9,589 nt of DNA from Pseudomonadota bacterium (GTDB lineage: Bacteria; Pseudomonadota; Gammaproteobacteria; Acidiferrobacterales; UBA6901), in NCBI GenBank assembly GCA_021785795.1, contig JAJYEK010000139.1:1-9589 (forward strand). Reading direction: 5' to 3'. This document shows positions 1 to 9,424 of this stretch, in pieces; the first letter of the stretch is position 1; each line of letters begins with the position of its first letter. The notes under the pieces are model-generated. The model searched no databases and was not told where the DNA came from. It saw only the letters and a list, made by a program, of their open reading frames with translations. The position numbers and the translations under genes are program-made.

Positions 1-1086
1 GGCAGCTTCTATCTTCTCGAAAAGCTCCAGCAGCGAATCGCCATAGGATCCGGAATTGAGCGGCTTGATTTCTCCGTAACCGAACAGATTGCAGACTTCG
101 GCCAGTTCCCGCGCCGCTCTGAGCGCCGCCGGATTGTCCTGGGTCCAGTTGTCCCCGTCCGAGCAATGGAAGGCATAGACATTCCAAAGCGAGGGATGGA
201 ACCGCTCCTTGATGATTTCCAGTGCCTTCAGATATCCCGAGGAAATGATCGTTCCTCCAGACCCACCCTTGGTGAAGAACTCTTCTTCGCTTACCTCCCG
301 GGCCTGTGCATCGTGCGCTATGAATACGACCTGAACATTGTTGTAGCGGGTTCTGACGAACTGGTACAGCAGGAAGAAGAAGCTGCGCGCAAGATATTTC
401 TTCATGGTATCCATCGATCCCGAGGTGTCCATGATGCACAGGACCACGGCGTTGGATTGAAATCGCTGATCGCGCACGATGTGGCGGTACTTGAGATCAT
501 CGCGGTGAAAGGGGAAGCGTGCCAGTCCAAGTTCGCTGACGGGGGTTGTGCGCGCCGCCTGCTTGCGGCGCATGCGCGCCATCGCCGTTCGCTTCTTGTC
601 GAGGTGGGCACGGATGCCCACTCGGCGGAACCCCTTGCGCTTGCGCATGCTTTCGACAGGAACCTCGCGCAGCTTCTTGCGTTCCATGTCGGGCAGCTCC
701 AGGTCCTCGAACATGATGTCGACCAGTTCCTCGAGCGTGATTTCGGTCTCGTAGTAGTCGACGCCCGGCTGGTTCCCGGCCTTGCCGCCGGACTGTGCTC
801 CTTCGCCCTCGTCGATCACCTGTCCCGGCTGGCTGTCGCCCGGCCCGCTGCCGACTCCCGGGGAGTCGTCGCCGAATATGAAGTGGTACTCGCGCACGCC
901 GCGGATCGGAACCTTGATGATCTTGTCGCGGCTCTGGCCGATGATGGACTCCTCGGCGACGATGTCAGCTACGTTTTCGCGGATGGCCTCGCGCACCTTC
1001 TGACGGTGACGCAGACGGTCCCCGGCACTGCGGTCCGAGCGCAGTGCATCGGACTCGGAATATGAGCGAAACACCGATTCGGTCAT
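1..1086 (-). CDS. yeaH: YeaH/YhbH family protein (DUF444), C-terminus cut by window edge
   Basis: This is an open reading frame of 362 codons with no stop before the left edge. It starts at ATG 1086-1084 (MTESVFRSYS), with a GGAG at 1098-1095 spaced 8 nt from the ATG. An ATG 5 nt upstream meets a stop after one codon and is excluded. The protein has a basic N-terminal part (SDRSAGDRLRHRQKVREAIR), then a Gly/Pro/Ser-rich acidic linker. A von Willebrand-like fold follows: a MIDAS-type DTSGSMD at residues 220-226, GGSGGT at about 274-279 and CSDGDNW at 308-314. These are hallmarks of the DUF444 family (E. coli YeaH, B. subtilis YhbH). E. coli YeaH has about 427 residues, so roughly 65 are missing here. 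Family members are cytoplasmic and are encoded beside PrkA; their biochemical role is not established. The gene begins 22 nt after prkA and is surely cotranscribed with it. In many proteobacteria a SpoVR/YcgB gene comes next, but that would be outside the window. Confidence 0.93.
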   Translation of the reverse strand, partial: MTESVFRSYSESDALRSDRSAGDRLRHRQKVREAIRENVADIVAEESIIGQSRDKIIKVPIRGVREYHFIFGDDSPGVGSGPGDSQPGQVIDEGEGAQSGGKAGNQPGVDYYETEITLEELVDIMFEDLELPDMERKKLREVPVESMRKRKGFRRVGIRAHLDKKRTAMARMRRKQAARTTPVSELGLARFPFHRDDLKYRHIVRDQRFQSNAVVLCIMDTSGSMDTMKKYLARSFFFLLYQFVRTRYNNVQVVFIAHDAQAREVSEEEFFTKGGSGGTIISSGYLKALEIIKERFHPSLWNVYAFHCSDGDNWTQDNPAALRAARELAEVCNLFGYGEIKPLNSGSYGDSLLELFEKIEAA

Positions 1087-1108
1087 ACCATGAACTCCGC
1101 GATCGCAC

Positions 1109-3040
1109 TCAGTCCTTCCACAGGTTGTTTGCGGCGTATTTCAGCACGACTTCCGCTGAATGCGGACTGTAGCCGCGCTCCAGAAGCGCCTTGACGAGAT
1201 CATCGTACTTCTTGAGCTGCTCCTCGTCGCGCGTGCGCGATTTGGTGATGACGCGGCTCATTTCGCGCACCGAGCTCATCAGTTTCCGCTCGATCGCTTC
1301 CTTCAGCGGCTCGTAGGAGTGATGCGAAACCTTCTCCCCGCGGCGGCTCTTGGCCCAGAGATAGGCCATGACCTCCTGCCGGAAGCCCTGCGCAGCGGAG
1401 CCGACGATGGCGATCTGTTCCTCGACGGATTTCAGAAAGCTCTCGTCGGGTTGCAGGTCTTCACCCGTATTGCGGTCTTTCAGGCGCGTCTTGTTGACGT
1501 AGGCCTCGGCATGATCCAGGTAATTCTGGAACAGCGCCTCTGCCTGCTCCTCGAAGGAAAACACGAATGCCTTCGTGATTTCCTTTTCCAGCATCTCCAG
1601 ATAAGCCTTGTGCAGGACGTCCTGCAGAAATTCCAGGTACTGTTTGCGTGTGTCGTCCGGAAGGTCCGCGCCCTTGACCATGCTGATCAGGGCTTCGCGC
1701 ACGTTAATCGGGTTAATTCCGTCCGGGCTTTCGGCAAGTGCGTTGTCGATCGCCTTCATGATGAAGCGTGGCGAGATGCCGAACATCCCCTCGCGCCTCG
1801 TTTCCTCGCGCAGCTCGCGCACGTTGATCTTCGCGGTCTTTCCCTTTTCCACCACGTCTTCGCCGTTGTACAGGCGCAGCTTGGTCATCAGGTCGCACTT
1901 GTTGGTCGGTTCGAGACGCGAAAGGATCGCAAACATGGCGGCCAGTTCCAGGGTGTGCGGTGCGATATGCTCGCGGAAGTCCGACCTCTCCAGGAGTTTC
2001 TTGTAGATCCGGATCTCTTCAGCCAGACGCAGGTTGTACGGAACCTTGATTACGACCACGCGATCGAGTATCGCCTCATTAGTCGGGTCACCCTTGAACC
2101 GCTGCCACTCGGCCTCGTTGGAATGGGCAACGATGCACGTGTCGACGTAGACCGTACCGTGGCGGCCGGGCGCAGGAATGAACTTCTCCTGGGTTGCCGT
2201 GATCATCGTATGCAGATATTCCGGCTCGTTCTTGAACACCTCGATGAATTCGGTCATGCCGCGGTTGCCGACGTTGAATGCGCCATTGAGATCGAGCACG
2301 CGCGGATCACCTTCGGAGTAGGTGTCGAGCTTGGAAATGTCCACCGAGCCGATCAGCACGGATGTATCCTGGTTATTCGGATCCACCGGTGGCACCACGC
2401 CTACGCCGCGGCGCTCATGCCGCGAAAACGGTACAGTCGCGACCGGCACGTCCTCGTAATGGCCGTTGAATTCCTCCCTGAGGCGGTGCCGGCACACGGG
2501 GCAGAGCTCGCCTTCCAGATGAAGGCCCAGCATCTTCTGGAACTCGCCACGAAGGTGTTTGGGGATGAGGTGAAGCGGTTCTTCGGCCATCGGGCACCCC
2601 TCGATGGCGTATACCGGAGGGCTCTCCTCGAGGCCGCGTTGCAGCCGCTCGACGAGCGAGCTCTTCCCGGCACCGACGGGCCCCATGAGATACAGCACCT
2701 GCCGCGACTCTTCGCCATGCATGGACGCGGAATGGAAATAGCGGACGACCTGAGCAAGCGTGGGCTCGATTCCGAAGAACTCGTCGCTGAAGAAAGGGTA
2801 GATCTTGATCGCTTCGTCGCCGAACAGCCTCTTGATTCGCGGATCGGCGGGGCTTGTGATGTCCGAGGCGCCGCGCTGGACCAGTGCGTCGTAGATGCGC
2901 GCGTGCGCGAGTTTGGGAATGGATGGATCGGCTTTGACCTTTTCGAGGTACTGGAGAAATGTTCCGCGCCACTCCAGGTTTTCGCGGTTAGCACGGTCTT
3001 TCTCGATCAGCTCAACGAAACCGGATGTCCTGTTAGCCAT
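1109..3040 (-). CDS. prkA: PrkA family AAA+ serine protein kinase (YeaG-like)
   Basis: The product has 643 residues, matching the usual length of about 640 (E. coli YeaG has 644). I chose ATG 3040-3038 (MANRTSGFVE), because a GAGGAGG at 3053-3047 sits 6 nt upstream. An in-frame ATG ten codons earlier (3070) lacks such a site. The N-terminal PrkA AAA domain (about residues 20-380) carries a Walker A motif, GPVGAGKS, at 120-127. It also has the family block with GSVDISKL, the GNRGMTEF segment and VAHSNEAEW. The C-terminal PrkA domain (about 390-640) is helical and charged. A CPVC pair at 180-183, with Cys149 nearby, is a possible metal or redox site. Family members were described as Ser/Thr kinases; the B. 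subtilis homologue has also been reported to act as an ATP-dependent protease. In E. coli the yeaG-yeaH operon is induced by RpoS and nitrogen starvation. Here yeaH follows after 22 nt. The protein should be cytoplasmic. Confidence 0.96.
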   Translation of the reverse strand: MANRTSGFVELIEKDRANRENLEWRGTFLQYLEKVKADPSIPKLAHARIYDALVQRGASDITSPADPRIKRLFGDEAIKIYPFFSDEFFGIEPTLAQVVRYFHSASMHGEESRQVLYLMGPVGAGKSSLVERLQRGLEESPPVYAIEGCPMAEEPLHLIPKHLRGEFQKMLGLHLEGELCPVCRHRLREEFNGHYEDVPVATVPFSRHERRGVGVVPPVDPNNQDTSVLIGSVDISKLDTYSEGDPRVLDLNGAFNVGNRGMTEFIEVFKNEPEYLHTMITATQEKFIPAPGRHGTVYVDTCIVAHSNEAEWQRFKGDPTNEAILDRVVVIKVPYNLRLAEEIRIYKKLLERSDFREHIAPHTLELAAMFAILSRLEPTNKCDLMTKLRLYNGEDVVEKGKTAKINVRELREETRREGMFGISPRFIMKAIDNALAESPDGINPINVREALISMVKGADLPDDTRKQYLEFLQDVLHKAYLEMLEKEITKAFVFSFEEQAEALFQNYLDHAEAYVNKTRLKDRNTGEDLQPDESFLKSVEEQIAIVGSAAQGFRQEVMAYLWAKSRRGEKVSHHSYEPLKEAIERKLMSSVREMSRVITKSRTRDEEQLKKYDDLVKALLERGYSPHSAEVVLKYAANNLWKD

Positions 3041-3046
3041 AACCGA

Positions 3047-3053
3047 CCTCCTC
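3047..3053 (-). promoter_or_regulatory. Ribosome binding site deciding the prkA start
   Basis: GAGGAGG on the minus strand lies 6 nt before ATG 3040-3038. It supports the 643-residue form of PrkA over a form ten residues longer that would start at 3070. Confidence 0.8.
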
Positions 3054-3128
3054 ATTGATTCTGCATTCAATTACCGCATGTCGTCACTTTCCCCCTTCGA
3101 TCCTGGTTTTTGTGGATCTTATTTATCT

Positions 3129-3158
3129 TATATAGCGCTTTTCCGCACCGGAATCCAA
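3129..3158 (-). promoter_or_regulatory. Candidate sigma-70-type promoter for prkA-yeaH
   Basis: On the minus strand TTGGAT (3158-3153) is followed after 18 nt by TATATA (3134-3129), inside an AT-rich tract that continues to about 3110 and contrasts with the GC-rich surroundings. Transcription would begin near 3122, giving a leader of about 80 nt before prkA. The -35 box is only a partial match, and a stationary-phase sigma factor could use the same -10 region. This is inferred from motif and position alone. Confidence 0.42.
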
Positions 3159-3162
3159 GAGC

Positions 3163-3190
3163 GCAAGGTGTCGTGCGCCGTGCACCTTGC
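3163..3190. repeat. 8-bp inverted repeat, possible operator between divergent genes
   Basis: GCAAGGTG (3163-3170) and CACCTTGC (3183-3190) are perfect inverted copies around a 12-nt spacer. The repeat lies just upstream of the candidate prkA -35 box. No T-run follows on either strand, so it does not look like an intrinsic terminator. A site for the divergent MarR protein or another dimeric regulator is possible but unproven. Confidence 0.45.
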
Positions 3191-3484
3191 GGCGGTGCGG
3201 TCTTGACATTTGCGAATCGCGCCACCCAGCGCTTTCCGGGTCTTCTGAGTGCCGGCAGCGATACGCATCGCCTGTTGTCCGTCTCCTTATAATGAGTGAG
3301 ACCGGAAAACGGGCGATGCGTTTCAGGCGACCGGGTTCGGATATCCGGTGTGAAGGCGCCTGGGTGCCGGGAGTGCGGTTTGCAGGGCACCGGGATGGCA
3401 TGGACGGATCCGTCCCGACCGAAGACCGCCTTGGTCATCTCGGGCCAAAGGCGCTTCGCGCCGCTGTCGCGCAGGAAGTTCCCT

Positions 3485-3514
3485 GTGACGCGCGCCGCCG
3501 GCGGCTGATATAGT
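3485..3514 (+). promoter_or_regulatory. Candidate promoter for the MarR-family gene
   Basis: GTGACG (3485-3490, four of six matches to TTGACA) is separated by 18 nt from TATAGT (3509-3514). The -10 box is preceded by TGA, giving an extended -10 element (TGn). The start point would be near 3521, leaving a leader of about 70 nt. This rests on motif and position only. Confidence 0.42.
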
Positions 3515-3592
3515 ACCGGCCCGGGGACCGGGTTCGGTTCGGCGCGGTGGCGTGTCCGATCGTACAGTGACCGTTGAAGACAGGGGGGAGCA

Positions 3593-4057
3593 ATGCCTGC
3601 AAAAGAAAAACCCGGGGGTCGAGCGGTGACGACGGCGGAATACGAAATGCTCGCGTCATTCCGGTATGCCCTGAGGCAATTCCTGCGTTTCAGCGAAAAC
3701 GTCGTGGGCCGCGTAGGACTGACGCCGCAGCAGCATCAGGCACTGCTGGCGATCCGCGGATTTCCCGGCCGCGAGCAGCTCACCATCGGCGAACTCGCGG
3801 AGCGGCTGCAAATCAAACACAACAGCGCGGTGGGGCTTGTGGACCGGCTTGTGAACCGGCATTTGATGGTGCGGCGTGCGGCATCGGCGGATCGCCGCCA
3901 GGTCTACGTATCGCTGACGCCGCGCGGTGCCCGGGTGCTGGAGCGCCTTACCGCGATGCACCGGGAAGAGATACGGCGGGTCGGCCCCGGCATTGGGCTG
4001 CTGCTGCGGCGTCTGACGGTGGCCAAGCGCGGCCCGGGCGTGAAACGGAGACGCTAG
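3593..4057 (+). CDS. MarR-family winged-helix transcriptional regulator
   Basis: The product is a 154-residue cytoplasmic DNA-binding protein of normal MarR length. ATG 3593 follows a purine-rich AGGGGGGAG (3582-3590), which gives a usable Shine-Dalgarno site. Residues 17-40 (YEMLASFRYALRQFLRFSE) form the first dimerisation helix. GLTPQQHQALLAIRG at 42-56 and TIGELAERL at 64-72 lead into the recognition helix HNSAVGLVDRLVNR (76-89). The wing contains ASADRRQVYVSLTPRG (97-112) with the conserved DRR. The C-terminal helix ends in a basic tail, AKRGPGVKRRR. MarR proteins usually repress their own and nearby genes and are released by small ligands or oxidation; there is no cysteine in this protein, so thiol oxidation sensing is unlikely. 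It is divergent from prkA and lies 438 nt before the ATPase gene in the same direction. Its targets and ligand cannot be read from the sequence. Confidence 0.9.
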   Translation: MPAKEKPGGRAVTTAEYEMLASFRYALRQFLRFSENVVGRVGLTPQQHQALLAIRGFPGREQLTIGELAERLQIKHNSAVGLVDRLVNRHLMVRRAASADRRQVYVSLTPRGARVLERLTAMHREEIRRVGPGIGLLLRRLTVAKRGPGVKRRR

Positions 4058-4115
4058 AAGCCGCATTGCCCCGTTCCGCGGCATGGTCTTCCATGGCCGG
4101 AAGTTCTTCCCCCGC

Positions 4116-4144
4116 CTGCCGCCGGTCGGCAACCGGAGCGGCAG
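4116..4144. terminator. GC-rich hairpin downstream of the MarR gene
   Basis: CTGCCGC-CGGT (4116-4126) pairs with ACCG (4132-4135) and GCGGCAG (4138-4144), with a 5-nt loop and a 2-nt bulge, giving 11 base pairs. It lies about 60 nt after the MarR stop codon. No U-tract follows, so it is not a classical intrinsic terminator; it may stabilise the 3' end or assist termination. Confidence 0.35.
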
Positions 4145-4223
4145 GGCATTCCCCGATTCGAACGTGGCGCGGCGCGGTTTGAGACCCGTATCCGGGCAGC
4201 GCGGGCAACCTGCGGCCAGTCTT

Positions 4224-4249
4224 TCCTGTCCGGATCGGTATGAACAGGA
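4224..4249. repeat. Spaced 6-bp inverted repeat
   Basis: TCCTGT (4224-4229) and ACAGGA (4244-4249) are perfect inverted copies with a 14-nt spacer, about 40 nt before the AT-rich promoter-like tract. It could be a regulator site or a chance palindrome. Confidence 0.25.
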
Positions 4250-4284
4250 GTAGAGGTTGCCTTTTGCCCTTGCCCCCACCACAA

Positions 4285-4322
4285 TTGACCACAAAAAACA
4301 GCAGAATGGCCTAAAATATATT
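4285..4322 (+). promoter_or_regulatory. AT-rich promoter-like tract before the ATPase gene
   Basis: TTGACC (4285-4290) is followed by TAAAAT (4312-4317) and TATATT (4317-4322). The spacing from TTGACC is 21 nt or more, longer than sigma-70 prefers, so the -35/-10 pairing is doubtful. The tract is nevertheless the only AT-rich stretch in the region and lies about 170 nt before the ATG. No GG-N10-GC pattern for sigma-54 is seen there. Confidence 0.3.
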
Positions 4323-4340
4323 ACGAATCCGCCCCTGGCG

Positions 4341-4358
4341 TTGCCGGGGAAACGGCAA
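4341..4358 (+). other. Leader hairpin with GGGAAA loop
   Basis: TTGCCG (4341-4346) and CGGCAA (4353-4358) form a perfect 6-bp stem closing a GGGAAA loop. It would lie in the 5' leader of the ATPase mRNA if transcription starts in the AT-rich tract. It matches no riboswitch class I know. Confidence 0.35.
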
Positions 4359-4385
4359 GGGATCGACACGGGGCCGGTGATTTTC

Positions 4386-4419
4386 GAGGATGCCTGCAAG
4401 AAGTGTCCTCAGCCAGGCA
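4386..4419 (+). other. Interleaved complementary segments in the leader
   Basis: GAGGA (4386-4390) can pair with TCCTC (4406-4410), and TGCCTG (4391-4396) can pair with CAGGCA (4414-4419). The two pairings interleave, so they would be mutually exclusive or form a pseudoknot. The segment ends 76 nt before the ATPase start codon. Confidence 0.28.
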
Positions 4420-4495
4420 GATCACGAGGTAGAAGATCTGGACGTCCGCATGGCCACCGATCTGCTGGTGCGGTGGCAATGAGGAGGGTGGTTGG

Positions 4496-6391
4496 ATGTA
4501 TGAATCCTTCTTCAGACTGAAGGAGAAGCCGTTTTCGCTGCTTCCCGATACGGGCTATCTGTATCTGAGTCGAAAGCACGGGACGGCGCTGGCCTTGCTC
4601 GAGTACTGTCTGCTCAGACAGGATGGGTTCTGTGTCATCAGCGGCGAGGCCGGTGTCGGCAAAACGACGCTGATTCGCCGCCTGCTCTCCGAATACGCCG
4701 ACCGGTTCACCATCGGGCTGGTCTCCAATACGCAAGGGTCGCTTGGCGAACTCCTCGGCTGGATTTCCGTCGCATTCGGGCTCGAGTATCAGGATCGGAC
4801 CCGGTCGCAGTTGTATGAAGACTTCCTCCGGTTCCTGGCCGATCAGCATGCGCACGACCGACAGACCGTCCTGATCATCGACGAAGCGCAGAATATTTCG
4901 GCCGCGATGGTGGCCGAGCTGCAGGTGCTGTCGAAGGTGAGCGCCGGGTCGAGCCGGTCGCTGAAGACCGTTCTCATCGGCCAGCCACAGCTGCGGGCGA
5001 CGCTGGGCTTGCCCGGGCTCGAGCAATTCGCCAGGTACATTGCAGTTGATTACCATCTGGGGCCGCTTAGCCGCGCTGAAACCGGTGAGTATATCCGCCA
5101 CCGCCTGTCGGTTGCCGGGGGCGATCCGGGCATTTTCGACGACGAAGCCTGCGATGCGGTTTTCCATTACAGCGGCGGAATACCGCGGTTGACCAACCTG
5201 CTTTGCGACAACGTGCTCGCCTGCGCATATGCCCTGAGGCGGATTACGGTGGGGGCGGACATCGTGCATTCCGTCATGCGCGAGCGCGAGGCATGCGGGA
5301 CCTTGCCGCAGTTCGCAACGCGGCCTGCGGCGGAGGCGTTGCGCGAGACGATGCCGGTCGCCGCGCCGGCTGCCGAGGAGCAGCCGATGCGCAAACGCGG
5401 GGCGGTTGGCGGTGTCCTGCCGGTGCAGCCGGAATTGAATGACGAGGCTGCAGATCCGCAACGAGGTGCGGTCAGCAGACTCGTTGGCATGGAGAACTGG
5501 CCGCGCAATGAGCGTCGTGCAGCGGTAGTGCATCAAGTGATGCGCACGGGAGGAGGACGGTCGGGGCGGGAGGCGTGCGGGTCACATTCGTCACTGGGTA
5601 CGACCGATGTTGCATCCGCTTCGCCGGCGGGACCCGGATCGGGGGATCAACCGAGACCGCTTACGACCGGTCCGGAAGGCGGTTCGCCAAGCGACATCAC
5701 GGCCACCGACCTTGAAGGAGGGGAGGGCATGGGAAATTACCGAATGGTCCCGCTCGCGGCTGACCGGCGGCCGCGGGTCTTCTGGGGTACCGCAGTCATG
5801 CTGGGTTTCGTCGCCGGCCTGCTGGTTGCGGTGATCCTGATCGGCGCGGTCTATCTGGATCTGGGCAGGAACAGGTTGCCGGTTGGCCCGTCACGCACAT
5901 CCGTGGCGCCCCCCGCTCCGGTCGCGGTTGCACCGCCCGTTGTCCTGCCGCCGGCACCTGCGCCGGTGGCAGCCGCGATGCGCGCGCCGGCCGTACCGTC
6001 GCGCGCCGTCGCAGCGTCCCGGCTGCGCGAATTGCGCAATGAAAGGAATGCGGCGATTGCCGAGGCCCGCGCCCTGCAGAGGGAACGCGATGCGGCGTTG
6101 GCGGTTGCCAAGGCGCGCGAACGTGCAGCCCAGGCGGAGCTGCGTGCCGTCCTGGCGGAAGAGCGTGCTCAGGCAGCGTTGCGGCGGCGCTCGGCCGAGG
6201 AGCGGATCAAGTCTGCCCCCGCCCCGGCCATTGTCGTGGCGGCACATCCGAAGCGGACTGCCGAAGCGGCGCCGGACATCCGGAAGCCCGCTTTGCCGCC
6301 AGTGAAAGGCGCGGTGCCCAAGGCCCTCAAGTTCTCGCCCAACCCCTGCAACGGGCCGGCCGCCAAATTCCTCTCGACCTGCAAGGAATGA
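4496..6391 (+). CDS. Membrane-anchored ExeA/GspA-like AAA ATPase with coiled-coil C-terminus
   Basis: The product has 631 residues. ATG 4496 follows GGAGG (4483-4487) by 8 nt and begins MYESFFRLKEKPFSLLPD, the signature start of ExeA/GspA-type ATPases. The ATPase domain (about 1-265) has Walker A GEAGVGKT (50-57), Walker B VLIIDEAQN (125-133), a sensor-like VLIGQPQLR (159-167) and LSRAETGEYIRHRL (191-204). A linker rich in Ala, Gly and Pro (about 266-425) follows. One transmembrane helix lies at 433-454 (AVMLGFVAGLLVAVILIGAV), then a Pro/Ala-rich stretch (469-505) and an Ala/Arg/Glu helical, probably coiled-coil, region (506-572). The end, FSPNPCNGPAAKFLSTCKE, has Cys618 and Cys629. Basic residues before the helix predict a cytoplasmic ATPase and a periplasmic tail, where the cysteines could bond. 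Relatives energise assembly of envelope machines such as type II secretion or polysaccharide export. No peptidoglycan-binding or SPOR domain is seen, and no secretion or exopolysaccharide genes are adjacent, so the partner is unknown. Confidence 0.88.
   Translation: MYESFFRLKEKPFSLLPDTGYLYLSRKHGTALALLEYCLLRQDGFCVISGEAGVGKTTLIRRLLSEYADRFTIGLVSNTQGSLGELLGWISVAFGLEYQDRTRSQLYEDFLRFLADQHAHDRQTVLIIDEAQNISAAMVAELQVLSKVSAGSSRSLKTVLIGQPQLRATLGLPGLEQFARYIAVDYHLGPLSRAETGEYIRHRLSVAGGDPGIFDDEACDAVFHYSGGIPRLTNLLCDNVLACAYALRRITVGADIVHSVMREREACGTLPQFATRPAAEALRETMPVAAPAAEEQPMRKRGAVGGVLPVQPELNDEAADPQRGAVSRLVGMENWPRNERRAAVVHQVMRTGGGRSGREACGSHSSLGTTDVASASPAGPGSGDQPRPLTTGPEGGSPSDITATDLEGGEGMGNYRMVPLAADRRPRVFWGTAVMLGFVAGLLVAVILIGAVYLDLGRNRLPVGPSRTSVAPPAPVAVAPPVVLPPAPAPVAAAMRAPAVPSRAVAASRLRELRNERNAAIAEARALQRERDAALAVAKARERAAQAELRAVLAEERAQAALRRRSAEERIKSAPAPAIVVAAHPKRTAEAAPDIRKPALPPVKGAVPKALKFSPNPCNGPAAKFLSTCKE
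5715..5731 (+). promoter_or_regulatory. Internal ribosome-binding site and in-frame ATG within the ATPase gene
   Basis: AAGGAGG (5715-5721) lies 7 nt before ATG 5729-5731, which is codon 412 of the ATPase frame. Sequence and spacing are near ideal, better than at most true starts in the window. Initiation here would give a 220-residue protein (MGNYRMVPLAADRRP onward) with the membrane helix, coiled coil and Cys-containing tail but no ATPase. The Glu-Gly-Gly codons in the linker could also create the motif by chance. Confidence 0.4.
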
Positions 6392-6523
6392 CGCCGGCGC
6401 CTTCGTGGCCGTAGCGGTGGTTTGTCGGGCGCGCCTTCCGGCAGACCCCTCAGCGCTGGCCGGGCGCCATCTCCTGCGTGCCGGTCTGCATGCACCAGGC
6501 GCGGCAGGCGCGCAGCATCCGCT
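6392..6523. other. Convergent gap between the ATPase gene and valS
   Basis: These 132 nt separate two converging genes. They are GC-rich, with short palindromes such as GGCGCGCC and TGCATGCA, but I see no stem followed by a T-run on either strand. No terminator can be assigned with confidence. Confidence 0.5.
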
Positions 6524-9373
<2,850 letters not shown>

Positions 9374-9424
9374 GTCGCGTGTTCTTGGCTGAAGAAGCGT
9401 GATGTCGGCCGCGATCTGCCTTGC

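Larger units (their letters stand above)
3041..3592. other. Divergent intergenic region between prkA and the MarR gene
   Basis: These 552 nt hold the prkA leader and candidate promoter, the 8-bp inverted repeat and, near the right end, a candidate promoter for the MarR gene. The middle (about 3210-3480) shows no convincing gene. Short open frames exist on both strands, but they lack ribosome-binding sites and have no recognisable protein character. A weak 6-bp inverted repeat, GGTGCC/GGCACC, lies at 3363-3368 and 3386-3391. An isolated TATAAT at 3288-3293 has no partner -35 box at a usable distance. Confidence 0.6.
4058..4495. other. Non-coding region between the MarR gene and the ATPase gene
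   Basis: No convincing gene is present in these 438 nt. The left part is GC-rich, with a strong hairpin (4116-4144) and a spaced 6-bp palindrome (4224-4249). The sequence turns AT-rich at about 4280-4325, a likely promoter zone. The rest (4326-4495) could be a leader for the ATPase gene with potential secondary structure, ending in a good ribosome-binding site. Confidence 0.6.

Noticed and set aside
166..1065. A 299-codon open frame on the plus strand, opposite the DUF444 gene
   Set aside because: The minus-strand frame shows clear YeaH motifs (DTSGSMD, CSDGDNW); the opposite frame is a shadow.
1160..3058. A 632-codon open frame on the plus strand, opposite prkA
   Set aside because: It mirrors prkA almost exactly, its product is His/Leu/Val/Arg-rich with no recognisable domain, and prkA on the other strand is unmistakable. 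Such frames are common in GC-rich DNA.
3203..3208. TTGACA consensus -35 box on the plus strand
   Set aside because: No -10-like sequence lies 16-19 nt downstream; the following DNA is GC-rich.
3209..3236. TGGCGCG-like sequence on the minus strand as a sigma-54 promoter for prkA
   Set aside because: The GG and GC elements are 8 nt apart, not the required 10.
3128..3268. A 46-residue minus-strand frame (MRIAAGTQKTRKALGG onward) with AAGGAG upstream
   Set aside because: The AAGGAG lies 14 nt from the ATG, too far for good initiation. The frame ends inside the candidate prkA promoter and the peptide resembles no known family.
3187..3513. A 108-codon plus-strand frame in the divergent intergenic region
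   Set aside because: It has no ribosome-binding site, an Arg/Gly-rich product of random character, and overlaps the likely regulatory region.
3574..4182. A 202-codon frame overlapping the MarR gene in another frame
   Set aside because: The MarR frame has a good start site and a conserved winged helix; the overlapping frame is an Ala/Arg/Gly/Pro-rich artefact.
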